A stretch of DNA of 64,000 nucleotides, from assembly GCF_036227225.1 (NCBI RefSeq), contig NZ_CP109444.1, positions 5,065,501-5,129,500 of the forward strand, written 5' to 3'. Of the stretch, positions 24,605 to 33,724 are shown piece by piece. Made by a program: the position numbers and the translations under genes. The stretch is from Streptomyces sp. NBC_01478 (GTDB taxonomy: Bacteria; Actinomycetota; Actinomycetes; Streptomycetales; Streptomycetaceae). The notes beneath the pieces are model-generated. The model made no database searches. It had not been told where the DNA came from and worked only from the letters and a program-made list of their open reading frames with translations. How positions within the stretch are numbered: position 1 is the first letter of the stretch; each line of letters opens with the position of its first letter.

Positions 24605-26272
24605 TCAGGGGGCGAGAAGGTCGGTCGGCTCCTCGCTCATCCAGGCCTGGGACAGCCGTCGGTAGGCGTCCGGGAGCGGCTGCGAGACCTGTTCCCACAG
24701 GCTCGTCAACCGACGTCGTGAGCCGTGGCAGTAGACCGCCGCCAGGTCCTGGGCGTGCGGTTCGTCGTGCTCGCTCCACGCGGCGCGGGCGAGCACCACG
24801 GCCATCGTGCACACTTCGGTGGCGATGCGGTTGACGGCGATCAGCGTCTCCTGGCGGAGCAGCAGCTCGGGGGCCGGTGTGCTGCCGGTGAGGTCGGCGC
24901 AGACCTCACCGAGCCGTCGTACGTCCTGGAAGAGAGCCGTCAGGTGTTCCTGGTTGGGTTCCGAGAGAGCGCCCGTGTCGGGGGCGGCGGGCACCGGCGG
25001 TCCGGTGTGCGGTTCCGGGGCGTCCCGGTAGTACGTGGCGAGCATGCGCGCGGCCAGGACGCGGTCGAGGTTGAAGTCCACGCCGCCGCCGATCCGCAGC
25101 CCGCGCAGATCCCGCTGGGCCTGCTCCGCGGGGAAGGCCGTGACCCCGCGGGCCTCCTTGCTGCGCGCGGTCTCGAAGCCCTGGGCTGCCATCAGCGACA
25201 CCGCGCGGTCCGCCACGCGCCACGCGCTCAGGGAGGTGATGTTCTTCAGCGCGTCCCGTTCCCACTGGGAGCTGGTGGCGTCGGTGCCGATCAGCGCCCG
25301 GCGTACCGCGCTGTCCATGGCGAAGACGTCCGCGGCCGACGCGGCGATCATCCGCTGGACGGCCTCGTACGCGGCCAGGGGGCGTCCGTCGACCCGGCGT
25401 CCGGCCACGAAGGACCGGGACTGGTCGAGGCAGCGCCGGGCGATGGCCGTCGAGGGGGCGCTGATCAGATAGATCCGGGCCAGGGTGTGCAGTTCCGCGA
25501 ACGGGGACGCGGTGCGCCACTCCGCGTGCGCGGACACCGTGTGGCCCACCGGGACGAACACGTCGGTCATCCGCAGATGGGCCGAGGGCGCCCCGCGCAA
25601 CCCCATGTACTCGTGTTCGGCGACCACTTCGAAACCGGGCGCGGGCACCTCGACGAAGAACAGGCCGACCTGACCGCCGCTGTCCTCGACGGTCGCGGTC
25701 ACGGCGACGAGCCGGGCGAGGGAGCCGTTGCTGATGAACACCTTCTCGCCGCTCAGCAGATAGCCGCGGCCGTCCTCGGTGCGGCGCGCGGTCGCGGACC
25801 GGTCCGAGTTCGCGGCGCCCTCGGGTTCGGTGCTGGCGATCGCGGACAGCGAGCCGGCCGCCAGGTGCTTGGCGAGAAGGTCGTGCAACGGGCCCTCGGG
25901 CAGGGCGCGCAGATAGGTGCCCGGCCCCATCGAGTTGTGCGCCGACAGCAGCATGCCGACGGCGGGCGAGCGGTGGGCGGCCGCCTCGTAGACCCGGAAC
26001 GCGCCGTAGTCGGACAGGCCGAGACCGCCGTCCTCGCAGGCAAGGGACATGGCCAGGAATCCGGCGTCGGTGAGCCCGCGGACCAGGCCGTCGGAGAGCC
26101 GGCCGCCGGCTTCGAGGTCGGGTGCGTCGAGGTGCTCGTCCAGCACCTTCCCCAGTACGGCCATCGCTTCGTCGGAGGCCCGCCGGTCCTCGGCGGGCTG
26201 CCGGGGGACGGAGCGCAGCTCCTCCCAGGGAAGCCGGCCGTGGATGATCTCCCGCAGGATGTTCGACGTCAT
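24605..26272 (-). CDS. Acyl-CoA dehydrogenase-like flavoprotein with altered active site
   Basis: At 555 residues it is longer than the usual 380-400, because of a roughly 130-residue C-terminal helical extension. The FAD/substrate core is recognisable: IASTEPEGAANSD, GYLLSGEKVFISNGSLA, and the helix with AYEAVQRMIAASAADVFAMD. The usual YEGT catalytic-base motif aligns with GVDFNLDR, so Glu is replaced by Asp and the following GT is lost. It could make enoyl-CoA for the CCRs (as TcsD in FK506) or act on the finished chain, as ACAD-like enzymes do in epoxyketone clusters. ATG overlaps the thioesterase stop. Confidence 0.83.
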   Translation of the reverse strand: MTSNILREIIHGRLPWEELRSVPRQPAEDRRASDEAMAVLGKVLDEHLDAPDLEAGGRLSDGLVRGLTDAGFLAMSLACEDGGLGLSDYGAFRVYEAAAHRSPAVGMLLSAHNSMGPGTYLRALPEGPLHDLLAKHLAAGSLSAIASTEPEGAANSDRSATARRTEDGRGYLLSGEKVFISNGSLARLVAVTATVEDSGGQVGLFFVEVPAPGFEVVAEHEYMGLRGAPSAHLRMTDVFVPVGHTVSAHAEWRTASPFAELHTLARIYLISAPSTAIARRCLDQSRSFVAGRRVDGRPLAAYEAVQRMIAASAADVFAMDSAVRRALIGTDATSSQWERDALKNITSLSAWRVADRAVSLMAAQGFETARSKEARGVTAFPAEQAQRDLRGLRIGGGVDFNLDRVLAARMLATYYRDAPEPHTGPPVPAAPDTGALSEPNQEHLTALFQDVRRLGEVCADLTGSTPAPELLLRQETLIAVNRIATEVCTMAVVLARAAWSEHDEPHAQDLAAVYCHGSRRRLTSLWEQVSQPLPDAYRRLSQAWMSEEPTDLLAP

Positions 26273-26997
26273 ATCAGCCTCCGCAGCACGTTCATGAAGT
26301 CCTGCGGTCGTTCCCGCAGATAGAAATGTCCGCCCGGGATCAACTCCACGGCGCAGTCCGCGCTGGTGTGCCGGCGCCACTCGGGCAGCAGCGGGGTCGC
26401 GAGGTCGTCCTCCCCGCCCAGCACGGACAGGGGGAGGTCGAGGGGCGGCTGGGGTTCATGCCTGTACGTCTCGAAGACGGTGAAGTCCGCGCGGTAGGCC
26501 GGTACGACGAGTTGCGCCAGCTCCGGGTCCTGGCGCAGTGCGTCGGGCAGGCCGCCGTACCGCTTGTCGATCGCGTCCAGGAGTTCGTCGTCGTCCAGGG
26601 TGTGCAGTGGGCTGCGCGGATGGGCCAGGTGGGGTGGCGGGTAGGCGGACACCACGAGCCGCTCGGGCAGCGACCGGCCGGCCACGCGCAGGGCCCGGGC
26701 CGTCTCGAAGGAGGTCAGACCGCCGAGGCTGTGCCCGAAGAACACGAAGGGGGCGACGAACTCGGTGGCTCCCAGGATCCCGTCGGTGAACTCCTGGACC
26801 GAGGTGACGGGCGCCTCCGTGATCCGCGATCCGCGGCCGGGGGCCTGGATGCCCCACACCTCCACGTCGGGCAGGTCGTCCGCCCAGCGCACGTACTCGC
26901 CGGGCGAGCCGCCGCTGTGCGGGAAGCAGTACAGGCGCAGCCGCGCCTGAGGTCGTTTCCGTCGGCAGACCAGCCAGGGCGAGCGGGCGGCCGTCAT
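26269..26997 (-). CDS. Type II thioesterase
   Basis: The 242-residue alpha/beta hydrolase has YCFPHSGGSPGEYVRWAD near the start, the nucleophile elbow FGHSLGGLTSFE (Ser at about 91), an Asp in LGGEDDLATPL and the catalytic His in IPGGHFYL. These are features of discrete GrsT/RifR-type thioesterases, which clear misprimed carrier domains. The synthase has no C-terminal TE, so this enzyme may also release the product. It overlaps the synthase stop (ATGA). Confidence 0.9.
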   Translation of the reverse strand: MTAARSPWLVCRRKRPQARLRLYCFPHSGGSPGEYVRWADDLPDVEVWGIQAPGRGSRITEAPVTSVQEFTDGILGATEFVAPFVFFGHSLGGLTSFETARALRVAGRSLPERLVVSAYPPPHLAHPRSPLHTLDDDELLDAIDKRYGGLPDALRQDPELAQLVVPAYRADFTVFETYRHEPQPPLDLPLSVLGGEDDLATPLLPEWRRHTSADCAVELIPGGHFYLRERPQDFMNVLRRLI

Positions 26998-29900
26998 CGA
27001 TCACTCTCCGCGACACGTCGGTCCGTCAGTTCGGCCAGGGCTTCGACGGTGGGGTGGACGAAGACCTCGCGGGTCTCCAGGGGGATGTGGAAGGTGTCCC
27101 GCAGCCAGGCGGCCAGCCGGGTGGCCAGGACCGAGTCGCCGCCGAGTTCGAAGAGACTGTCGGCCGGTTCGATCTCGTCGAGTCCGAGCAGTTCCCGGAA
27201 GGTCCGCGTGATGCGCGATGCGGTCGACGGGCCGGCCGCGGCCTCGTCGTCCGGGGTGGCGGTCCCGCCGTACCGTGTGCCCTCGGTCGTGCTGCCGTCG
27301 GCCTCGGGCCGGGGCGCGCGGCCCATCCACGCGTCGGGCATCGAGCGGGCGGCGCCGGCCGGACCGGGTGGGCGGGGCGCCTCGGATTCGGGCGGTTCCA
27401 CCAGGTAGTGCCGTCGGTACAGCGGATGCCCGGGCAGTTTGACCCGCCGTCCCGGCCGGGTCGGCCGCACCCGGTCCCAGTCGACCGGGGCGCCGGTCAG
27501 CCAGAGCCTGCCGAGCGCCTCCAGGGCGACGGCCAGCGAGGAGCTGGGGTCCGTGGGATGCGGCTGGGACTGCACCACGAGCTGGTGCTCGCTCAGCTCG
27601 GGGTGCTGCCGGGTCAGCGTGGTCAGGGTCATGCCCGGACCGACCTCCAGGAGGATGCGGTCGGGGTCCTCCAGGAGTGTGGACAGGGCGTCCCCGAAGC
27701 GGACCGCCCGGCGCATGTGAGCCGTCCAGTACGACGGGTCGGTCAGCAGTCCGGGCTCCGCCCAGGTGCCGGTCATGTCGGAGACGTAGGGCACCGTGGG
27801 CTCGGCGAGACGGATCGCGGCGACCGTCGCGTGGAACTCGTCGAGGATGGACTCCACCAGCGGCGAGTGGCCCGCGCCCGAGATGCGCAGCTTTCGGAAG
27901 TCGATCCGCCGGTCCGTCAGGATCTGGGCGAACGCGTCGATGTCGGCCTCGCGTCCGGACACGGTCACCTGTCCGGGACCGTTCACCGCGGCCACTGTGA
28001 CGGTGTCCGGGAGCAGCGGCAGTATGTCTCGTTCCGGGCGCCGGACAGCCAGCATGGCGCCGGGCTGCACGGTCTGCAGCAGCCGCCCCCGCATGCCGAC
28101 CAGGCCGACTCCGTCCTCCAGGGAGAACACCCCGGCGGCGCACGCGGCCGCGTAGGCGCCCAGGCTGTGGCCCACGACCGCTCCGGGTTCGATGCCCCAG
28201 TGGCGCCAGAGCCGGGCCAGCGCGTACTCGATCACGAAGACCGCCGGCTGGGCGACGGTGATCGAGTTGATCCGTCGCTCCGCCTCCGTCACGGAGTCCG
28301 CGTCACGTGTGTCGGGATGGATGAGGGCGCGCAGGTCCAGGCCCAGCTTGTCGAGGGCGGCCTCGCAGGCCTCGTCGACATGGCGCCGGAACTCGGGCAG
28401 GTGCTCGTAGAGGTCCCGGGCCATGCCGATGTGCTGGCCTCCCTGCCCCGGGAACATGAACGCCATCGGGCGTTCCCTGGGCGCCGCCGCCGCGGTCTGC
28501 ACCCGCCGCGGTGTGCGGGCCGCGAGGGTCCGTGCGGCGTCGGCGGTGTCGCCGGCGACCACGAAGCGGCGGTGCGGGTAGGCGCGACGGCCCTGCTGGA
28601 GGGTGAACGCCGCGTCGGCCACGGACAGCTCCGGGGCTTCGGCCAGCCGCTCGGCGGTCGCCGTCGTCAGGTCCTCCAGGGCGGCCTCGGTCCGGGCCGA
28701 CAGCGGCAGCAGCTCGGGCCCGCCGGGGGCGGGGGCGGACGACGGTGCCGCGGGCGGCTCGTCGATCACGACGTGCACGTTGGTGCCGCCGATGCCCAGC
28801 GCGGTGACCCCGGCCCGCCGGACGCCCCCGGGCTCCTTCCACTCGCGCAGCTCCGTGTTGACCACGAACGGGCCGGCGCCGAAGTCGATCTGCGGGTTCG
28901 GCTTCTCGAAGTTGAGGCTGGGCGGGATCTCCCCCCTCTCCACGGCGAGGACGGCCTTGATGAACCCGACGACACCGGCGGCCGAATCCGTGTGCCCGAT
29001 GTTCGTCTTGACCGAGCCGATGTAGCAGAACCCGCGCTTGTCGGTGCCGGCCCGGAAGGCCCGGGTGAGCCCCGCCACCTCGATCGGGTCGCCCAGCGGG
29101 GTCCCGGTTCCGTGGGTCTCGACGTAGCCGACCGAGTCCGGCTCGATGCCCGCCGCCAGGTGCGCGGCCCGTACGACCTGTGCCTGGCCCTCGATGCTCG
29201 GGGCGGTGAAGCCGATTTTCGCTCCGGCGTCGTTGTTGATGGCCGAGCCGCGTATCACGGCATGGATGTGGTCACCGGCGGCCAGCGCGTCCGACAGTCG
29301 TTTGAGGACCACTACGGCGGCGGCACTGCCGCCCACGATCCCCGTGGCGCCGGCGTCGAACGCCCGGACGTGCCCCTCCTGCGCGAACGGTCCGCCCTCG
29401 CTGTAGCGGACCGGAAGCAGTGGCAGCCGGATGCCCGCCCCGCCGGCGAGGGCCACGTCGCAGTCGCCGGACTTGAGGGCCTGGGCGGCGAGATGGATGG
29501 CGGTCAGCGAGGTGGAACAGGCGGTGGCCACGGTCACCGCGGGGCCGCTCAGCCCGAGCTTGTGGGCGGGCCGCGTGGTCAGATGGTCGGCCCCCGCGGC
29601 GAGCCGGAACTCCCAGTCGTCGGCGAAGGGCAGCAGGGCCCGCTGGGCGCGCAGCACGGAGTAGTACGTCGTCATGCTGCCGCCGGCGAAGATGCCGACG
29701 GCCGGGCCGTCCGGGCGCGGGACCAGTCCGGCGTCCTCCAGCGCGGTGTGCACGACCTCCAGGAAGACCCGCTGCTGCGGATCGATGAGGAGGGCGTCGC
29801 GCGGCGAGTAGCCGAAGAACTCGGCGTCGAACTCCGCGGCGGACTCCAGCAGTCCGAAGGCGGTCAGTCCTTCTCCGTCGGGGCCGACCGGGCCCAGCGG

Positions 29901-32900
29901 GGTGATGGACTCGACGCCCGCCCGGAGGTTCTCCCAGAACGCGTCGACGTCGGGGGCGCCGGGGAACCGGCCGGCCATGCCGACCACCGCGATCGGCTCC
30001 GCCGCGGCCGGCCCGCGCTCGCCCCTGTCCCGGGCCCCGGCGCGCGGTGCCGCGGCCGGTGTACCGCTGAGGTGGGCGGCGAGGGAAGACACCGTCGGGA
30101 ACTCGAACAGGGTCATCAGCGGGACCGACACCCCGAGTTCCGTCTCCAGCCTGTGGTGTACCTGGGTGAGCAGCAGGGAGTGCCCGCCCAGGTCGAAGAA
30201 GTTCTCCTCCAGTCCGACCCCGGGCAGTTGAAGGACGTCGCACCAGATGGCGGCGATGCCGCGTTCGAGGGTGTCGGCGGGCAGCCCTGCCGCCGGTGCG
30301 GCCGGCTGTCCGCCGGGTTCGGGCAGCCTCGCGGTGTCGACCTTGCCGTTGAGGGTGAGCGGCAGCTCGGGCACCACCACGAACCAGGTGGGCACCATGT
30401 ACTCCGGCAGACTGCGGGCCGCGTGCCGGCGCAGCAGGTCGCGGTCGAGTGCGGCCCCCGTGTCCTGGGGGACCACGTAGGCGACCAGTTGGTGCTGGGC
30501 CGAGCCGGCCGAGGACTCCGGTGCCCGGGGAGTACGGACCGTGACGTGGGTGTCGCGCACCAGGTCGTGGGCCCGCAGCACGGAGGCGATCTCACCGAGC
30601 TCGATGCGGTACCCCCGTACCTTCACCTGTTCGTCGAGCCGTCCGATGAACTCGATCTCGCCGTCGGCACGGAATCTGGCCAGGTCGCCGGTCCGGTACA
30701 TGCGGGCACCGGGGACGGAGGAGAACGGGTCCGGTGCGAAGCGTTCCGTGGTCGGCTCCGGGCGCCCCAGGTAGCCCCGGGCCACGCCGCGGCCGCCGAT
30801 GTGGAGCTCGCCGACGACTCCGGCGGGTACCGGTCGGTGCCCTGTGTCCACCACGTAGGCGGCGACCCCGTCGATGGGCCGGCCGATCGAGGGCTCGCCG
30901 TGCACCTCGCCCTCGGCGGCGACCGTTCCGGTGGTGGTGAGCACGGTCGTCTCGGTGGGGCCGTACACGTTGATCAGAGGGAACGGGGTTCCAGGGCGCG
31001 GCCGGGCGGTCAACCGCTCGCCGCCGGTGACCATCAGCCGCAAGGTGGTCGCGGCGTCCCACGGCCGACCCAGCAGGGGCGTGGCCAGGGTGACCGGCAG
31101 CGTGGTGAGGGTGATGGAGCGCTCCGCCATCCACCGCTGGTAGTCGGCCGCCACGAGCAGCACGGCCCGGTCCGGGAAGTGCAGGGTGGCGCCGACCGCC
31201 AGGGACGGCCAGATCTCCAGTTGGGTGGCGTCGAACCCGGGGGAGAAGACACAGGTCGCGTTGTCGTCCTCGTCGAGGCCGTGCTCCCGTACGTACCAGG
31301 AGACGAGGTTGCTCAGCCCGCGATGCGGTACTTCCACGCCCTTGGGCCGTCCGGTCGAGCCGGAGGTGAACATGATGTACGCGATGTCGTCGGCGGAGAC
31401 GTCCACCGGGTCCGGGACGGCGTCGGCGGCCGTGTCGTCGCCCTCGGACGGGCGGACCGTCAGACAGGTCAGGCCCGGGAACCGGGTCCGCCCCTGGTCG
31501 TCGGTGATCACCACGAGGGCGTCGGCGTCCTGGGCCATCGCCTCCGCGCGGGCCGGTGGATGCCCGGTGTCGATCGGCAGGAACGCGGCTCCGGTCCTGA
31601 GCACCGCCAGCTCGGAGATCACCAGGTCGGGTCCCTGCGGCAGACAGATCCCGACGACGGTCCCGGTGCGCGCCCCGGCCTCGCGCAGCCGGCCGGCGAG
31701 TGAGCCGGCCTCCCGCTCCAGCTCGCCGTAGGTCACCGAGCGGTCCCCCTGGACCAGCGCGGCCTTGCCTGGGTCCGTCCGGGCGCGCAGTTCGACGCGG
31801 CGGTGGACCGGCAGGAACACCTCCCCGTGCGGGTCGTCGCCCACGGCCGCGGGGACGCTCCACTCGTGCAGGATCCGCCGCACCTCCTCGTCGTCGGCCA
31901 GCCGGAGCCGGCTCACCGGGGTCGCGGGTTCGGCCAGGGCGTGGGCCAGCATCTGGAGGAAGGCCGCGGCCATGCCCTCGACGGTCGCGGCGTCGAACAG
32001 GTCCGCGTTGTACTCCCAGATCAGGGTGATGCCGTCGGCCGGCAGGCCGTTCGCCGTGGTGGCGTCGGCGCGGGTCCGGGCGCGGGGGGCCACGATGAGG
32101 CCGAGGTCGGATTTCGAGGTCCCGTTGAACGGTTCGGCGATGACCGACTCGGTGTCGCCGAACCGCGGCCCCCGACTGCTGTCGTCGTGCACGGTGATCA
32201 TGGTCTGGAACAGCGGTGTGTGGGCCGCCGTCCGGGAGATGCCGAGGTCGTCGATGAGGACGGGGAGCGGGCAGGCCTGGTGGGCGGCGGCGTCCAGCAC
32301 GGTCTCCCGGGCCTGCCCGAGCAGCGCCTCGAAGGTCGTGTCGTCGGAGAACCGGGTCCGCAGGGCGGCGGTGTTCATGACCAGCCCGACCAGCTCCTGC
32401 TCCTCCCGGGTGCCCCGGTTGGCGAGCGGGCTGCCGACGCAGAGGTCGGTGTCGCCGCTGTAGCGGTGGAGGATCCCGGCGAAGCACGCGTACAGCACCA
32501 TGAAGCTGCTGACACCCTGTGCGCGGCAGACCGAGTCCAGGGCGGGCATCAGCGCGGCCGGCACCTCGCTCGCCACCCGGCCGCCCCGATGCGACCGCAC
32601 GGCCGGCCGGGGTCTGTCGGTCGGCAGGCCGAGCAGCCCGGACACGCCTGCCAACTGCTCGCGCCAGTAGGCCTGGTGCTCCCGCATGGCGGGGGATTCC
32701 AGCGCCTGCCGCTGGCTTCGGGCGTACGCCCGGTACGACGGGGCGGGGGTCTCGGCCCGGGGCCCCGCACCTCGCAGCCGGGCGTTGTAGAACTCCTCGA
32801 CCTGCCGGAGCAGCAGGGAGAACGACCAACTGTCGTGCACGATGTGGTGGGCCGTGGCCAGCAGTTCGTGCTCCTGCGGGCCCAGGGTGAAGGCCGTCCA

Positions 32901-33602
32901 GCGTTCCAGCGGGAGTTCCGAGAGCACGAACGGCCGGGCGAGTTCCTCCCCGATCAGCCGCGCCAGTTCCTCCTCCCGCTCGGCGGCGGGCAGGCCGGAC
33001 AGGTCCACTCGCCCGACCCGCACCGGGCCGGGCGGACGGACGACCGGCATGGGCCGGCCGTGCTCCTCCCGGTACGTGGTGCGCAGGATCTCGTGCCGGG
33101 CATGCGCCTCGGTCAACGCCTGTTCCAGCAGGTCGAGATCGAGCTCGCCGCGCACCCGGATCGTCCGCGAGCTGTTGTACACGGGGTCCTGTGCGGAGAG
33201 CCTGTGCAGGAACCACATCTGTTCCTCGTTGACCGACACCGGGGCGTCCGGCGCGGGGCGGCCCGGCAGGGGACCGTCCGCCGAGGAGCCACCCGCCGCG
33301 GCCGATTCCGGCCGGTCCGCCGGGGCCGCGTCCCGCGTTCCGGCCGCGGCCTGCCGGACCGCTTCCACCAGCTCACGCAGGGTGGGATGGACGAAGATGT
33401 CACGCACCGGAAGGTCGACGCCGAACCGTTCCCGGACGCGGGTGACGATCTGGGCGGCCAGCAGGGAGTCGCCCCCCAGTTCGAAGAAGCTGTCGTCCCT
33501 GCCGATCAGCTCCAGGGCCAGCACTTCCCGCCAGATCGCGTTCAGTTCCTCCTCGGCGGTGGCGGCTGGCTGCGGTACGTTCTCGTCCTCGATCGAGTGC
33601 AC
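26994..33602 (-). CDS. Hybrid NRPS-PKS, T-C-A-T-KS-AT-T
   Basis: The 2202-residue synthase has these parts in order. A carrier (Ser46 in FELGGDSLLA). A condensation domain (about 120-540, HHIVHDSWS). An adenylation domain (about 600-1100) with YIMFTSGSTGRPKGV, FDATQLEIW, INVYGPTETT and LTLNGKVD. A second carrier (FDLGGHSLL). A KS with TACSTS, ETHGTGTPLGDP and KTNIGHTDSAAG. An AT with GHSLGAYAAA and an ISGAGHSPLV loop. A third carrier (FELGGDSVLA). There is no KR, DH, ER, MT or TE. An amino acid on T2 would be joined to the T1 unit and extended once to a beta-keto thioester. GTG start with GGAG at eight bases. The A pocket reads roughly D-A-L-T-M-T-V-V-L-K, hydrophobic. Confidence 0.95.
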   Translation of the reverse strand: MHSIEDENVPQPAATAEEELNAIWREVLALELIGRDDSFFELGGDSLLAAQIVTRVRERFGVDLPVRDIFVHPTLRELVEAVRQAAAGTRDAAPADRPESAAAGGSSADGPLPGRPAPDAPVSVNEEQMWFLHRLSAQDPVYNSSRTIRVRGELDLDLLEQALTEAHARHEILRTTYREEHGRPMPVVRPPGPVRVGRVDLSGLPAAEREEELARLIGEELARPFVLSELPLERWTAFTLGPQEHELLATAHHIVHDSWSFSLLLRQVEEFYNARLRGAGPRAETPAPSYRAYARSQRQALESPAMREHQAYWREQLAGVSGLLGLPTDRPRPAVRSHRGGRVASEVPAALMPALDSVCRAQGVSSFMVLYACFAGILHRYSGDTDLCVGSPLANRGTREEQELVGLVMNTAALRTRFSDDTTFEALLGQARETVLDAAAHQACPLPVLIDDLGISRTAAHTPLFQTMITVHDDSSRGPRFGDTESVIAEPFNGTSKSDLGLIVAPRARTRADATTANGLPADGITLIWEYNADLFDAATVEGMAAAFLQMLAHALAEPATPVSRLRLADDEEVRRILHEWSVPAAVGDDPHGEVFLPVHRRVELRARTDPGKAALVQGDRSVTYGELEREAGSLAGRLREAGARTGTVVGICLPQGPDLVISELAVLRTGAAFLPIDTGHPPARAEAMAQDADALVVITDDQGRTRFPGLTCLTVRPSEGDDTAADAVPDPVDVSADDIAYIMFTSGSTGRPKGVEVPHRGLSNLVSWYVREHGLDEDDNATCVFSPGFDATQLEIWPSLAVGATLHFPDRAVLLVAADYQRWMAERSITLTTLPVTLATPLLGRPWDAATTLRLMVTGGERLTARPRPGTPFPLINVYGPTETTVLTTTGTVAAEGEVHGEPSIGRPIDGVAAYVVDTGHRPVPAGVVGELHIGGRGVARGYLGRPEPTTERFAPDPFSSVPGARMYRTGDLARFRADGEIEFIGRLDEQVKVRGYRIELGEIASVLRAHDLVRDTHVTVRTPRAPESSAGSAQHQLVAYVVPQDTGAALDRDLLRRHAARSLPEYMVPTWFVVVPELPLTLNGKVDTARLPEPGGQPAAPAAGLPADTLERGIAAIWCDVLQLPGVGLEENFFDLGGHSLLLTQVHHRLETELGVSVPLMTLFEFPTVSSLAAHLSGTPAAAPRAGARDRGERGPAAAEPIAVVGMAGRFPGAPDVDAFWENLRAGVESITPLGPVGPDGEGLTAFGLLESAAEFDAEFFGYSPRDALLIDPQQRVFLEVVHTALEDAGLVPRPDGPAVGIFAGGSMTTYYSVLRAQRALLPFADDWEFRLAAGADHLTTRPAHKLGLSGPAVTVATACSTSLTAIHLAAQALKSGDCDVALAGGAGIRLPLLPVRYSEGGPFAQEGHVRAFDAGATGIVGGSAAAVVVLKRLSDALAAGDHIHAVIRGSAINNDAGAKIGFTAPSIEGQAQVVRAAHLAAGIEPDSVGYVETHGTGTPLGDPIEVAGLTRAFRAGTDKRGFCYIGSVKTNIGHTDSAAGVVGFIKAVLAVERGEIPPSLNFEKPNPQIDFGAGPFVVNTELREWKEPGGVRRAGVTALGIGGTNVHVVIDEPPAAPSSAPAPGGPELLPLSARTEAALEDLTTATAERLAEAPELSVADAAFTLQQGRRAYPHRRFVVAGDTADAARTLAARTPRRVQTAAAAPRERPMAFMFPGQGGQHIGMARDLYEHLPEFRRHVDEACEAALDKLGLDLRALIHPDTRDADSVTEAERRINSITVAQPAVFVIEYALARLWRHWGIEPGAVVGHSLGAYAAACAAGVFSLEDGVGLVGMRGRLLQTVQPGAMLAVRRPERDILPLLPDTVTVAAVNGPGQVTVSGREADIDAFAQILTDRRIDFRKLRISGAGHSPLVESILDEFHATVAAIRLAEPTVPYVSDMTGTWAEPGLLTDPSYWTAHMRRAVRFGDALSTLLEDPDRILLEVGPGMTLTTLTRQHPELSEHQLVVQSQPHPTDPSSSLAVALEALGRLWLTGAPVDWDRVRPTRPGRRVKLPGHPLYRRHYLVEPPESEAPRPPGPAGAARSMPDAWMGRAPRPEADGSTTEGTRYGGTATPDDEAAAGPSTASRITRTFRELLGLDEIEPADSLFELGGDSVLATRLAAWLRDTFHIPLETREVFVHPTVEALAELTDRRVAESDR

Positions 33603-33724
33603 ACAAATCTCCGTGATCTGGGTGATACCGCCCTGGTCGGCGCGCGACGCTCAGGCGGATGGGGACGCAAGTGCGGGTGGAGGCGCCAGTTCGAGTGGGG
33701 TGAGAGCGGGGATCCGGTGGCGGA

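Noticed and set aside
27054..31703. A 1549-codon open frame on the plus strand opposite the synthase
   Set aside because: It is the antisense of a fully domain-supported NRPS-PKS; its predicted protein is low-complexity Gly/Arg/Val sequence, as expected from GC-rich mirror frames.
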